Shown piece after piece: positions 51,665 through 60,649 of a DNA stretch of 64,000 bases. Position numbers and translations under genes: made by a program. This DNA comes from Terriglobales bacterium (lineage in GTDB: Bacteria; Acidobacteriota; Terriglobia; Bryobacterales; Bryobacteraceae). Location of the stretch: assembly GCA_027485675.1 (NCBI GenBank), contig JAIXQP010000033.1, forward strand, positions 1 to 64,000, in the 5' to 3' direction. The notes beneath the pieces were generated by a model. The model was not told the origin of the DNA. It made no database searches and saw only the letters and a program-made list of their open reading frames with translations. Within the stretch, counting starts at the first letter, position 1. Every line of letters begins with the position of its first letter.

Positions 51665-52621
51665 ATGCTGAGAATGTTGCGGGTGGTGTGCCTGTTCTTC
51701 AGCTTGTTGCCGCAGATGGCGATGGGCCAATTGGCCAATGGAAAACGGGAGGTAACTATCGAGGCCGATGACACCCTGGTGATTCAAGTTCTCAATGGCG
51801 ACGAGTTGAGCAAGGAGTGGCGAGTGGCTTCGAGCGGGGAACTCAATCTTCCAATGATCGGAAGGGTGAAGGTCTCCGGGTTAACCGTCTCGGGATGCGA
51901 AAAGTTACTGACGGAGCGGCTGCGAAGGTATCAACACGATCCGCAGGTGACCGTCTATGTTCAAGAATTTCGTAGTCATCCGGTGTCGGTGGTGGGGGCC
52001 GTGGAGAAGCCAGGCGTATACCAGTTAACCCGCCATACCACGCTGTTCGACGCGGTTCTGCTGGCGGGCGGTCCGAAGGATGCCGGCCCGACGGTCACAC
52101 TGACCCGATCGGAGCGTTCCGGACCGATCCCTCACTCGCGGGCCCGGGCCAAGCTCGAAGAGGGCGGAAAGTCCTCGACGCAATTGGTACTCGAGCTCAA
52201 GGATGTTATGAGCGGCCGGGGGGCGGAAGCAGAACTGGAAGTTCATGCTGACGACGTTGTTTCGGTAGCCACGGTGAAGCAGTTGAAGCTAGTGCATATG
52301 TCGGGCGAAGTAAACCGGCCAGGATCGGTGGAACTGGTGCAAGCCCCGACGATGTCGTTAGTGAAACTCGTGGCGCTGGCGGGTGGCCTGACCCGATCGG
52401 CGTCGCCGGGAAAGACGATGATCGTTCACGTGAACGACGATGGGGTACAAACCTCGGCGGCGTTCGTCGACCTGCGGAAAGTGATGCGGGGAAAGGCGAA
52501 GGATTTGGAACTGATGCCCGGCGACGTAGTGATCGTCCCGTCGAACACGGTCCTGGCTTACATGCAGACAGCCTCCATGTCGGCGGTTACAACCGGAATG
52601 TTACTGCTCGGACGGTTCTAG
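51665..52621 (+). CDS. Wza-like polysaccharide export outer membrane protein
   Basis: A 318-aa protein with signal peptide MLRMLRVVCLFFSLLPQMAM. The polysaccharide-export (PES) domain (about 30-110) has DDTLVIQVLNGDELSKEWRV and GELNLPMIGRVKVSGLTVSG. Two SLBB domains follow, VSVVGAVEKPGVYQL (about 110) and VHMSGEVNRPGSVEL (about 215). No lipobox Cys is visible. Such proteins form the periplasmic/outer-membrane conduit for capsule or EPS. GGAAGGAG precedes the ATG, and the Wzc-like kinase gene follows. Confidence 0.92.
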   Translation: MLRMLRVVCLFFSLLPQMAMGQLANGKREVTIEADDTLVIQVLNGDELSKEWRVASSGELNLPMIGRVKVSGLTVSGCEKLLTERLRRYQHDPQVTVYVQEFRSHPVSVVGAVEKPGVYQLTRHTTLFDAVLLAGGPKDAGPTVTLTRSERSGPIPHSRARAKLEEGGKSSTQLVLELKDVMSGRGAEAELEVHADDVVSVATVKQLKLVHMSGEVNRPGSVELVQAPTMSLVKLVALAGGLTRSASPGKTMIVHVNDDGVQTSAAFVDLRKVMRGKAKDLELMPGDVVIVPSNTVLAYMQTASMSAVTTGMLLLGRF

Positions 52622-52657
52622 GGGGCAATCTGAGCGTCTACAAAGGAAGAGGGAGTC

Positions 52658-54928
52658 ATGTCAACCAGTAATCTGCCAGGGATCGATTCGAGCCGGCATC
52701 CCCGAGCGCTGCTCCCAGCGCCGGCTACCCGTACGTACCGGCTGGAGCCGGTAGAAACGGGTCCGGCCGAGCAGGCGCAGCAACAAGGCGTATTGTTGGA
52801 CCTATGGTGGTTAATTCTGGGCAGGAAAGGCCTGATTCTAACAACCGTGGCGGCCGGGTTACTCCTGACCGCATTAGTGACGATCACGCAAGTTCCCACG
52901 TATCTGGCCCGGACGACCATTGAGGTAAATCCACCGCCCGATCTATCGAGCATGGGTAAAGACGCTCCCGACAGCCGGGGGAGCGGCAGTGATTCGTATC
53001 TGCAAACACAGGTCCGCATTCTGCAGAGCCATAGCCTACGCAAACAGATGGCGGCGCGCATGGCGCAGCAGCCGGTGCTTTCCACCCCGGCAATCGACAA
53101 TCTTTCGTCGCTGCGGACTGCCCTGAGTCTGCCCCAACGGCGTCAAGAACCCTCGGATAACGTGGAAGTAAAAGTGATCCCGCTCGACCGGACCAGGATG
53201 ATCGAACTCGTAGCGGAAGCGGAGAGCCCGGAGTTAGCGGCGCGCTACTTGAATGTGCTCACCAAGGAATACACGCAAATGCTATTGCAGACGCGCTGGG
53301 AGTCTGCCGAAGTGACGACGCAATGGCTAACCCGCCAATTAGATGACTTGCGGACCAAACTGCAACAGTCCGAAGGCGAGGTGCAAAAGTACCGGATGAC
53401 GTCCGGGATGCTGTTCACTGACGACAAACAAAGTGTCGAAGAAGCCAAGCTCCGCCAGTTACAAGATGAACTCGCCCGCGCCGAAGTGGACCGGGTGGCC
53501 AAGCAGTCGGCCTACGAGATCGCAGAGACGAGTCTGGCGGAGGCGGTGCCGCAGATCATCGACAACGGGAGACTGAGCGGCTACCAGGTGAAGCTGGCCG
53601 AACTGGGCCGGGAGTTGGCCGAACTGAAGTCGATGTACACCCCGGAGCACTATCGCGTCATGCGCGTCGAAGCGCAGATCCGGGAGCTCGAAGCGACACT
53701 ACGGCGGGAGCGGGCCAATATCATCGCCCGTATGAAAAATGACTTCGATGGGGCCAAACGGCGGGAACAACTGTTGCGCACCGCTTTCGTGGAGCAGACG
53801 GCGCGGGCGCGCGACCACACCAAACAACTGGGTACTTACGAGATCCTGAAGCGCGAAGCAGAAAGCAATCGACGGCTTTACGACGACTTGCTCGAACGCG
53901 TGAAGGGCGCCGGATTGACGGCCGCCATTCAGACCACGAACGTGCGGGTGGTGGATCCCGCCGAGGTGCCAACGGAGCCTTATCGTCCCAACATCATTAA
54001 GAACTTTGCGCTGGGTCTGGCCATGAGCTTGCTGCTGGCGGCGGGGTTAGTGCTAGGAGCCGAGAACATCAATCATAGCCTCAAAGCGCCCGGCGAGGCC
54101 TCTTATCTCCTGAAGTTGCCGGAGTTGGGCGTGATCCCCGACATGAAGCGCTTGCCCGAGGCCGACCGTTCGTCTGACTCCCTGGCCAAGCTACTGCGGG
54201 AGCCCGACTGGAGCGAGATGGGTTCCAATGGCGGGATCACAACCGAGAACAGGCCCTGGGCGGTCGCCGAGTCGTTTCGCAGCACCTTGGCGTCCATCCT
54301 GTTCGCGCGAGACCAGGCGGTGGCGCCGCGGGTGATTCTAATCACCAGCGTTAACCGCGGGGAGGGAAAGAGCACAACGGTGGCAAACCTTGGGGTGTCC
54401 CTGGCCGAGATCCATCAGCGTGTGCTGCTGATCGATGCCGATATGAGAAAGCCCCACTTGCATAAGGCTTTCGGAGCGGCTAACACCTGGGGCCTCAGTG
54501 ACCTTCTGAAGGAACAGACTTCGTTGCGCGACGTTCCTCTCGAGGCGCTCGCGAGACCAACGGGAGTCAACGGACTGTTTCTCCTGCCCAGTGGCCCCGG
54601 TACGGTGAGTATCTCGAGCTTGCTCTATTCCAAGCGGGCCGGAGAGCTGTTGGACCGATTCCGGCAGGAGTTTGACATGGTGATCATCGATACTCCGCCG
54701 ATGCAGTATGTCTCGGACGCGCGCGTTCTGGGCCGTTTGACGGATGGTGTGGTGATTGTCATTCGGGCCTCGCGAACCTTACGCGATGAAGCCCTGAATA
54801 TCAGCAGGCGGCTGAAGGAAGACGGTATTCCGGTTCTGGGAACGATCTTGAACGCGTGGGACTTGAAAAACAAGTCGCGCTACGGTGCATATCGATATCC
54901 ATACGGAAACCCGGACTCCGAAAGCTAG
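52658..54928 (+). CDS. Wzc-like chain-length determinant fused to BY-kinase
   Basis: A 756-aa inner-membrane co-polymerase/tyrosine kinase. The Wzz domain begins near the first membrane helix (GLILTTVAAGLLLTALVTIT, about 52-71). Coiled coil fills about 200-430, and a second membrane helix is ALGLAMSLLLAAGLVLG (about 450). The cytoplasmic kinase has Walker A NRGEGKSTTVANLG, Walker A' VLLIDADMRKPHLHK and Walker B DMVIIDTPP. The C-terminal tyrosine cluster SRYGAYRYPYG is the autophosphorylation tail. It controls polymer length and export with the preceding Wza-like protein. Confidence 0.94.
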   Translation: MSTSNLPGIDSSRHPRALLPAPATRTYRLEPVETGPAEQAQQQGVLLDLWWLILGRKGLILTTVAAGLLLTALVTITQVPTYLARTTIEVNPPPDLSSMGKDAPDSRGSGSDSYLQTQVRILQSHSLRKQMAARMAQQPVLSTPAIDNLSSLRTALSLPQRRQEPSDNVEVKVIPLDRTRMIELVAEAESPELAARYLNVLTKEYTQMLLQTRWESAEVTTQWLTRQLDDLRTKLQQSEGEVQKYRMTSGMLFTDDKQSVEEAKLRQLQDELARAEVDRVAKQSAYEIAETSLAEAVPQIIDNGRLSGYQVKLAELGRELAELKSMYTPEHYRVMRVEAQIRELEATLRRERANIIARMKNDFDGAKRREQLLRTAFVEQTARARDHTKQLGTYEILKREAESNRRLYDDLLERVKGAGLTAAIQTTNVRVVDPAEVPTEPYRPNIIKNFALGLAMSLLLAAGLVLGAENINHSLKAPGEASYLLKLPELGVIPDMKRLPEADRSSDSLAKLLREPDWSEMGSNGGITTENRPWAVAESFRSTLASILFARDQAVAPRVILITSVNRGEGKSTTVANLGVSLAEIHQRVLLIDADMRKPHLHKAFGAANTWGLSDLLKEQTSLRDVPLEALARPTGVNGLFLLPSGPGTVSISSLLYSKRAGELLDRFRQEFDMVIIDTPPMQYVSDARVLGRLTDGVVIVIRASRTLRDEALNISRRLKEDGIPVLGTILNAWDLKNKSRYGAYRYPYGNPDSES

Positions 54929-54939
54929 AGAACGACGCC

Positions 54940-55566
54940 ATGAGGAACGCCCTGGACCGGGTAGTGTGCCTGTGTGGTTTGTTGGTGCTTGGCCCTCTGT
55001 TGGCGGTGGTTGCGGTGCTGGTGCGCTTTGAAGATGGTGGCCCGGTCCTGTTCCGTCAAGTGCGGATTGGCCGCCGCGGCCGTCCGTTTGAACTGCTGAA
55101 GTTTCGAACGATGCGGACGAGTAACCAGGGCCCGGAGATTACTGCCGCCGGCGACCGCCGCATCACCCGGATCGGCCGAAAGCTACGGGACACCAAGCTT
55201 GATGAGTTACCGCAACTGTGGAACGTAGTGCGGGGCGACATGAGTCTGGTGGGTCCGCGGCCGGAGGTGAGCCGCTACGTTGTACCGGAAAGCGCCATTT
55301 GGCAGCGGGTGCTGAGCGTGCGGCCAGGAATCACCGATCTGGCGACCCTGGTGTTTCGTAATGAGGAAGTACTGTTGGGGCAAGCTGAGGATCCGGAACG
55401 GTTCTACCGAGAGACGGTACTACCCGAAAAGTTGGAACTCAACCTGACCTATCTGCAGCGCGCAACACCGTTGCGCGACCTGAGATTAATTCTCCTGACT
55501 CTTCGCTACAGCTTCTTTCCCCATGGCTTCGAGCCCGAGGCCATTAAACGGCAACTAACTGCGTAG
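54940..55566 (+). CDS. Undecaprenyl-phosphate sugar phosphotransferase (small WcaJ/PglC type)
   Basis: A 208-aa monotopic phosphoglycosyl transferase comprising only the catalytic domain. One N-terminal hydrophobic helix (VVCLCGLLVLGPLLAVVAVL) precedes the signature GPVLFRQVRIGRRGRPFELL KFRTM, then KLDELPQLWNVVRGDMSLVG and PRPE. It should start glycan repeat assembly by moving a sugar-1-phosphate, probably a 6-deoxy-amino sugar given the neighbours, to undecaprenyl phosphate. ATG 54940 lies 11 bases after the kinase gene stop. Confidence 0.92.
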   Translation: MRNALDRVVCLCGLLVLGPLLAVVAVLVRFEDGGPVLFRQVRIGRRGRPFELLKFRTMRTSNQGPEITAAGDRRITRIGRKLRDTKLDELPQLWNVVRGDMSLVGPRPEVSRYVVPESAIWQRVLSVRPGITDLATLVFRNEEVLLGQAEDPERFYRETVLPEKLELNLTYLQRATPLRDLRLILLTLRYSFFPHGFEPEAIKRQLTA

Positions 55567-55575
55567 GTGATCTTC

Positions 55576-56784
55576 ATGACTAATCCGTCTTATCTTCCCT
55601 TTAATGTTCCCGAGATTGGCGACGAAGAGATAGCGGCCGTAATAGAGACGATGCGTTCCGGCTGGTTGACCACCGGCGCCCGCACGGCTGCCTTCGAGAG
55701 CGATTTTCAACGTTACACCGGCGCGCGGTTCGCTCTCGCGCTGAACTCCTGCACCGCCGCTTTGCATCTTGCCTTGGTGGCGCTTGGCGTCGGACCAGGG
55801 GACGAAGTGATCACAACGCCGTTGACGTTTTGCTCAACGGTTCACGCGATCGTTCACACGGGGGCGACGCCGGTGCTGGCCGACGTGGATGAGAACGGGA
55901 ATCTGGATCCTCAGTCGGTGGAGGCGAGGATCACACCGCGCACGAAGGCCTTGTTGCCGGTTCACCTTGCCGGCCTGCCTTGCCAAATGGATGAGCTTTG
56001 GCAACTCGCCAAACGCCACCGGCTGCTGGTGGTGGAGGACGCCGCACACGCGGTGGGAACGCACTATCGGGGCCACCACTTGGGGGCGGTTGGGGCTTCG
56101 GAGAGCGACGCGGTCGCCTATAGCTTCTACGCGACAAAGAACCTGACGACCGGTGAAGGCGGGATGGTGACGACTAACCGCGAGGAGTTGTTTCTCCGCA
56201 TGAAATGCCTGGCACTGCACGGCATCAATCGCGACGCCTGGAATCGCTATTCAGAGAAGGGCACCTGGTTCTATCAGGTGCTGGAGGTTGGTTTCAAATA
56301 CAACCTGAGTGACTTGCAATCCGCGATCGGTATTCAACAATTACAAAAGCTGGAACGCTTCACGGCCCGAAGGAGGGACTTGGCGAGTCGTTACCAACGA
56401 GCGTTCGCAGCGATCCCCGAGTTGGAGTGTGCGCCCGAAGCGCAGGAAGGACGACACGCGTGGCATCTCTATCTACTTCGATTGCGGCTAGACCAGTTGC
56501 GTATTGGAAGAGATGAGGTTTTGGCCCAACTCCGAGAGCGGGGTATCGGCATCAGCGTTCACTTCATTCCGGTACCGCTGCATCCGGTGTATCAGGAGCT
56601 GGGTCTTCGCAACCCCTGTCCCAAAGCGATTGCGATGTACGAGCGGATGTTTTCTCTGCCCCTGTATCCAGCGATGACGGAGGAACAGGTAGACCGGGTG
56701 ATCGGCGCGGTCAGCGAAATTGTTCGCGAGCATCGGGTAGCTGTTGGTGTGGCTGCGCCCGCCGCGCTGGCCAATTGGCAGTAA
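55576..56784 (+). CDS. DegT/DnrJ/EryC1 nucleotide-sugar aminotransferase
   Basis: A 402-aa PLP-dependent sugar aminotransferase. The PLP-binding lysine is in SFYATKNLTTGEGG (about 186). Other family features are ALNSCTAALHLALVALGVGP, TPLTFCSTVHAIVHTG and VVEDAAHAVGTHY, with the C-terminal HFIPVPLHPVYQELG. It probably aminates the 4-keto sugar produced by the following dehydratase gene, as in the WbpM/PglF to aminotransferase routes. ATG 55576 is chosen over GTG 55567. Confidence 0.93.
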   Translation: MTNPSYLPFNVPEIGDEEIAAVIETMRSGWLTTGARTAAFESDFQRYTGARFALALNSCTAALHLALVALGVGPGDEVITTPLTFCSTVHAIVHTGATPVLADVDENGNLDPQSVEARITPRTKALLPVHLAGLPCQMDELWQLAKRHRLLVVEDAAHAVGTHYRGHHLGAVGASESDAVAYSFYATKNLTTGEGGMVTTNREELFLRMKCLALHGINRDAWNRYSEKGTWFYQVLEVGFKYNLSDLQSAIGIQQLQKLERFTARRRDLASRYQRAFAAIPELECAPEAQEGRHAWHLYLLRLRLDQLRIGRDEVLAQLRERGIGISVHFIPVPLHPVYQELGLRNPCPKAIAMYERMFSLPLYPAMTEEQVDRVIGAVSEIVREHRVAVGVAAPAALANWQ

Positions 56785-56818
56785 CGGCGAGGCCCATGGA
56801 CGAGCGGAGGTCTCAGTC

Positions 56819-58738
56819 ATGACTAAGAATCGGACACTGCAGTTTGTTCTTCAGCACCGGCAGTTCTTAATCGCCTTGGCGCACAGCATTCTCATTGTGC
56901 TTTCAATGTTGTTTGCCTTCCTGCTGCGGTTTGACTACTCGGTCCCGCGGGATCAGGTGCCGATCCTGACGGCCGGGCTGTGGTTGGCTCTGCTGGTGAA
57001 ACTGCCCGTATTTCTGTTCCGGCGGCATGACAAAGGGTGGTGGCGGTATTGCGGGATCGTGGATCTTCAAAGAAAGATCGTCACGAACATTATCGCTTCG
57101 GTGATCCTTGCCTTGGTTGCCACGGTGGTAGTTGGGTCGAACTTCCCCCGTTCTATTTTCTGCATTGATTTGCTGCTGTGTTTTCTAGCTACGGCTGGCT
57201 TGCGGTTTTCCGTTCGGCTTTACCACGAAAGCATCGCGCACGAGTTGTACGGTAAGGGGCCCGCCAAGGGGTTGTTGATCTACGGAGCAGGCGAGGCCGG
57301 ATTGAACATTGCCAAGGAGATCCGGACTCATCCCTCGCTCGGGTATCAAGTGATCGGGTTCTTGGATGATTCGTTTTCTAAACAGGGCGTCAATATGGGC
57401 GGGGCGGCTGTGCTGGGTACCGGGCGTGAGGCGGCGTTAATTGTCGACCTGGCGAAGAAGTCCCATAGTCCGGTGGCCGAGATTCTGATTGCCATGCCAT
57501 CGGCGAACGCGGCGGAGATGCGCGAGGCTGTTGCCAACTGCCGCGCCGCCGGAGTGCCCTTTAAGACGATTCCCGGGGTGGGTGAGTTATTGACTGGCAA
57601 AGTGTTGACCAGTCAGATTCGAGAGGTTTCCGTAGTCGATCTTTTGGGGCGCGATCCGGTGGAGCTCGATGAGCTCACGATTCGGGAACGGCTGCAGGGC
57701 CGTTCGGTGCTGGTGACCGGGGCGGGTGGTTCGATCGGATCCGAGATTTGCCGACAGGTTGCCAGCTATGGCCCGCGCCGGCTCATCTTGCTCGACCAGG
57801 CCGAGAGCGACCTGTTTCGCATCCATCTGGAGTTGTTGGACCGCATGCCGGAAGACCAACTGGTGCCCGCGGTGGCCGACATTTGCGATCTCCAGCGCTT
57901 AGACGAAATCATTCGACATCAGCGGGTGGAGGTCGTGCTCCACGCCGCGGCGTACAAACACGTTCCCATGATGGAATGTCACCTGTTCGAAGCTGTTCGC
58001 AACAATGTACTCGGCACGTTCAATCTGGTGGAGGCGGCGGCGCGCAACGGGGTGTCCCGCTTCCTCATGATCTCGTCGGACAAGGCGGTGAATCCCACCA
58101 ACATCATGGGGTTGACCAAGCGGGTCGCCGAACTGATTATTACTTCGATGCCCGCTCAGACGGGGCGAACCGAGTTTGTCGCCGTACGGTTCGGTAACGT
58201 GCTTGGCAGCAATGGCAGCGTGATTCCCCTGTTCCGTAAGCAGATTGCCGCGGGAGGGCCGATTACGGTTACCCATCCGGATATGCAGCGGTACTTTATG
58301 ACGATTCCGGAGGCTGTGCAGCTGGTGTTGCAGGCGTCTGCCATGGGGAAGGGAACAGAAATCTTCGTCCTCGATATGGGTGAGCCGGTGAAGATTCTGG
58401 ACTTGGCCCAGAACATGGCCAGATTGTCGGGTAAGACGCCGGGCGTAGATATTGAGATTCGATTTACCGGCTTGCGGCCCGGCGAGAAGCTCTACGAAGA
58501 GTTATCGGCCGAGGGCGAGGACTTTCAACCAACCCACCACAACAAGATCAAGATCTATTGCGGCCATCGACTCGGACGCGCCCGTATGCGGGACTGGGTG
58601 GAACTGGTTCGGCAAGCGATTGAGCTTCGCGATGAGGTGCAGTTGCTGAGTCTATTGAAGGACATCGTGCCGGAGTACCAACCGTCCGGCCGATATCGCG
58701 AGATTTTGGCCGATGTCCGTCAGGGACATCCGGCTTAA
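56819..58738 (+). CDS. Membrane-bound UDP-GlcNAc 4,6-dehydratase (WbpM/CapD-like)
   Basis: A 639-aa protein. Four N-terminal membrane helices (about 12-140, e.g. FLIALAHSILIVLSMLFAFL) are followed by a CoA-binding-like Rossmann domain (GLLIYGAGEAGLNIAKEIRT, about 145-270). The extended SDR catalytic domain starts VLVTGAGGSIGSEICRQV (about 298) and contains the active-site segment SSDKAVNPTNIMGLTKR (about 420), in which Met replaces the Tyr of common SDRs, as in WbpM. It converts UDP-GlcNAc to UDP-4-keto-6-deoxy-GlcNAc at the membrane. Confidence 0.93.
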   Translation: MTKNRTLQFVLQHRQFLIALAHSILIVLSMLFAFLLRFDYSVPRDQVPILTAGLWLALLVKLPVFLFRRHDKGWWRYCGIVDLQRKIVTNIIASVILALVATVVVGSNFPRSIFCIDLLLCFLATAGLRFSVRLYHESIAHELYGKGPAKGLLIYGAGEAGLNIAKEIRTHPSLGYQVIGFLDDSFSKQGVNMGGAAVLGTGREAALIVDLAKKSHSPVAEILIAMPSANAAEMREAVANCRAAGVPFKTIPGVGELLTGKVLTSQIREVSVVDLLGRDPVELDELTIRERLQGRSVLVTGAGGSIGSEICRQVASYGPRRLILLDQAESDLFRIHLELLDRMPEDQLVPAVADICDLQRLDEIIRHQRVEVVLHAAAYKHVPMMECHLFEAVRNNVLGTFNLVEAAARNGVSRFLMISSDKAVNPTNIMGLTKRVAELIITSMPAQTGRTEFVAVRFGNVLGSNGSVIPLFRKQIAAGGPITVTHPDMQRYFMTIPEAVQLVLQASAMGKGTEIFVLDMGEPVKILDLAQNMARLSGKTPGVDIEIRFTGLRPGEKLYEELSAEGEDFQPTHHNKIKIYCGHRLGRARMRDWVELVRQAIELRDEVQLLSLLKDIVPEYQPSGRYREILADVRQGHPA

Positions 58739-58747
58739 GGACGTGTC

Positions 58748-59590
58748 ATGACCAACGAAGTTGCCTCTTCTCTGCCCATCATTCGTCTTGCCCCCAGCAA
58801 GGGTTGGGTCTCCCTCCAACTGAAAGAACTGTTCGCCTATCGGGAGCTTCTTTACTTCCTGATTTGGCGGGACATTAAAGTCCGATATAAGCAGACGGCG
58901 CTCGGAGCCGCATGGGCCATTATTCAACCGTTTTTTACCATGTTGGTGTTCAGCCTGTTCTTCGGAAAGCTCGCCAAGATTCAATCTGACGGGTTGCCCT
59001 ATCCCGTTTTCGCCTACGCCGCCTTGGTGCCTTGGACGTTCTTCGCGCAGGGCCTAAGTCAAGCGTCGGATAGTCTGGTGGGCAGCGCCAATTTGATTCG
59101 GAAGGTGTACTTTCCGAGGCTGGCGATCCCGGTGGGCACGGTGGCCAGCGGCGTGGTGGACTTCTCGCTGGCGTTTCTTGTTCTGTTGCTGCTGATGCTC
59201 TACTACGGGGTTACGCCAACGTGGAACATTCTGTGGTTGCCGCTGCTGCTTATCCTTGCCTTAGTTACCGCGCTCGGCGTGGGACTGTGGCTCTCTGCCT
59301 TAAACGTGAAGTTCCGTGATGTTAAGTACGTTGTACCTTTCATCACTCAGTTCTGGATGTTTGCTACCCCGATCGCCTATCCAAGCAGTCTGTTGCCGGA
59401 GAAGTGGCGGCTAGTGTACGCGCTGAATCCCATGGTCGGGGTGGTGGAAGGGTTTCGCTGGGCTCTCTTGGATACGGATACGGCGCCGGGGCCGATGCTG
59501 CTGGTTTCGGCCACGGTAGCACTGCTTGTGCTGGTAGGCGGCGCCTTCGTGTTCCGAAGAATGGAGAAGAGTTTTGCCGACGTGGTGTGA
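58748..59590 (+). CDS. ABC-2 polysaccharide export permease (Wzm-like)
   Basis: A 280-aa permease with six predicted membrane helices. Family markers are LLYFLIWRDIKVRYKQTALG near the N-terminus, AWAIIQPFFTMLVFSLFFG, YAALVPWTFFAQGL and NPMVGVVEGFRWALL. Such permeases export whole glycans or O-antigens with an ATPase partner (Wzt/KpsT). No ABC ATPase gene occurs within the window, so the partner must lie past its end or elsewhere. Confidence 0.92.
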   Translation: MTNEVASSLPIIRLAPSKGWVSLQLKELFAYRELLYFLIWRDIKVRYKQTALGAAWAIIQPFFTMLVFSLFFGKLAKIQSDGLPYPVFAYAALVPWTFFAQGLSQASDSLVGSANLIRKVYFPRLAIPVGTVASGVVDFSLAFLVLLLLMLYYGVTPTWNILWLPLLLILALVTALGVGLWLSALNVKFRDVKYVVPFITQFWMFATPIAYPSSLLPEKWRLVYALNPMVGVVEGFRWALLDTDTAPGPMLLVSATVALLVLVGGAFVFRRMEKSFADVV

Positions 59591-59602
59591 GGTAGGAATC
59601 GC

Positions 59603-60649
59603 ATGAGTAGCCCTTTACCCTGTCTCATTATGGCGGAGGTCGCCCAGGCGCACGACGGCAGCTTGGGCACGGCCCACGCTTACATTGATGCCGCGGCTCA
59701 GGCCGGTGCCGACGCCATCAAGTTCCAGACGCATTACGCGGACGCGGAGAGCTCCAGTTTCGAGACTTGGCGAGTTCGCTTCAGCCGGCAGGACGACACG
59801 CGCTATGACTATTGGCGGCGAATGGAATTCACGGAGTCCCAGTGGCGGGAGCTACGAGCCCACGCCGTCAGCAAAGGACTGCGCTTCTTGAGTTCGCCGT
59901 TTTCAAAGCGAGCGATGGAGGTGCTGCAGCGGGTTGGCGTGGACGGCTGGAAAGTCGCTTCTGGCGAAGTGAACAATCCGCAGCTGTTCAAGCCGATGCT
60001 CGATTCCGGCTTGCCGGTGTACGTATCAACGGGAATGAGTTCCTGGCAGGAGATCGACGGGGTGGTGGAGCGCCTGGAGCGGCACCGTGTGCCCTACGTG
60101 CTTTTACAATGCACCTCGGTCTATCCCTGTCCGCCAGAAAAGGTTGGCATCAATGTACTGCCGGAGTTTCGGCGGCGCTATGGTTGTGCCGTCGGTTTAT
60201 CGGACCACTCAGGAACCATCTACCCGTCGTTGGCCGCGGTGACCCTGGGAGCCGAATTGCTGGAGGTCCACGTGACGTTCAGCCGCGAGTGCTTTGGTCC
60301 CGATGTCCAAAGTTCGCTAACGACTGCGGAACTCCGCCAACTGGTAGAAGGGGTCCGGTTTCTCGAGACGATGGCGGGGAATCCGGTGAACAAGGATTGC
60401 GTTTGCCAGGAACTAATGGGTATGCGCCGTCTGTTTACCAAGAGCATCGTTGCGGAGGCGGATCTGCCGGCCGGTACCGTGTTGAATGAGTGGCATCTGG
60501 GTTTGCGCAAGCCAGGCACCGGTCTGCCTGCGGAGTTGTTGGACCAATTGATCGGACGGCGTCTGGTGCGGGCGGTGGCATGTGGCCAATTTCTGACGGA
60601 AGACGATTTCGCCGCACCGATGGTGCGAGAACTGCAGGGGCATTCATGA
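59603..60649 (+). CDS. NeuB-family nonulosonate (sialic/legionaminic-type) synthase
   Basis: A 348-aa protein. The TIM-barrel NeuB domain (1-270) has AEVAQAHDGSLGTAHAYIDA, ADAIKFQTHYADAESSSFET, KVASGEVNNPQLFKPML, CTSVYPCPPE and GLSDHSGTIYPSLAAVTLGA. The C-terminal SAF/antifreeze-like domain (about 280-340) has SIVAEADLPAGTVLNEWHLG. It condenses phosphoenolpyruvate with a hexosamine to a nonulosonic acid; whether sialic, legionaminic or pseudaminic cannot be told. It overlaps the next gene (ATGA). No CMP-transferase gene follows within the window. Confidence 0.92.
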   Translation: MSSPLPCLIMAEVAQAHDGSLGTAHAYIDAAAQAGADAIKFQTHYADAESSSFETWRVRFSRQDDTRYDYWRRMEFTESQWRELRAHAVSKGLRFLSSPFSKRAMEVLQRVGVDGWKVASGEVNNPQLFKPMLDSGLPVYVSTGMSSWQEIDGVVERLERHRVPYVLLQCTSVYPCPPEKVGINVLPEFRRRYGCAVGLSDHSGTIYPSLAAVTLGAELLEVHVTFSRECFGPDVQSSLTTAELRQLVEGVRFLETMAGNPVNKDCVCQELMGMRRLFTKSIVAEADLPAGTVLNEWHLGLRKPGTGLPAELLDQLIGRRLVRAVACGQFLTEDDFAAPMVRELQGHS

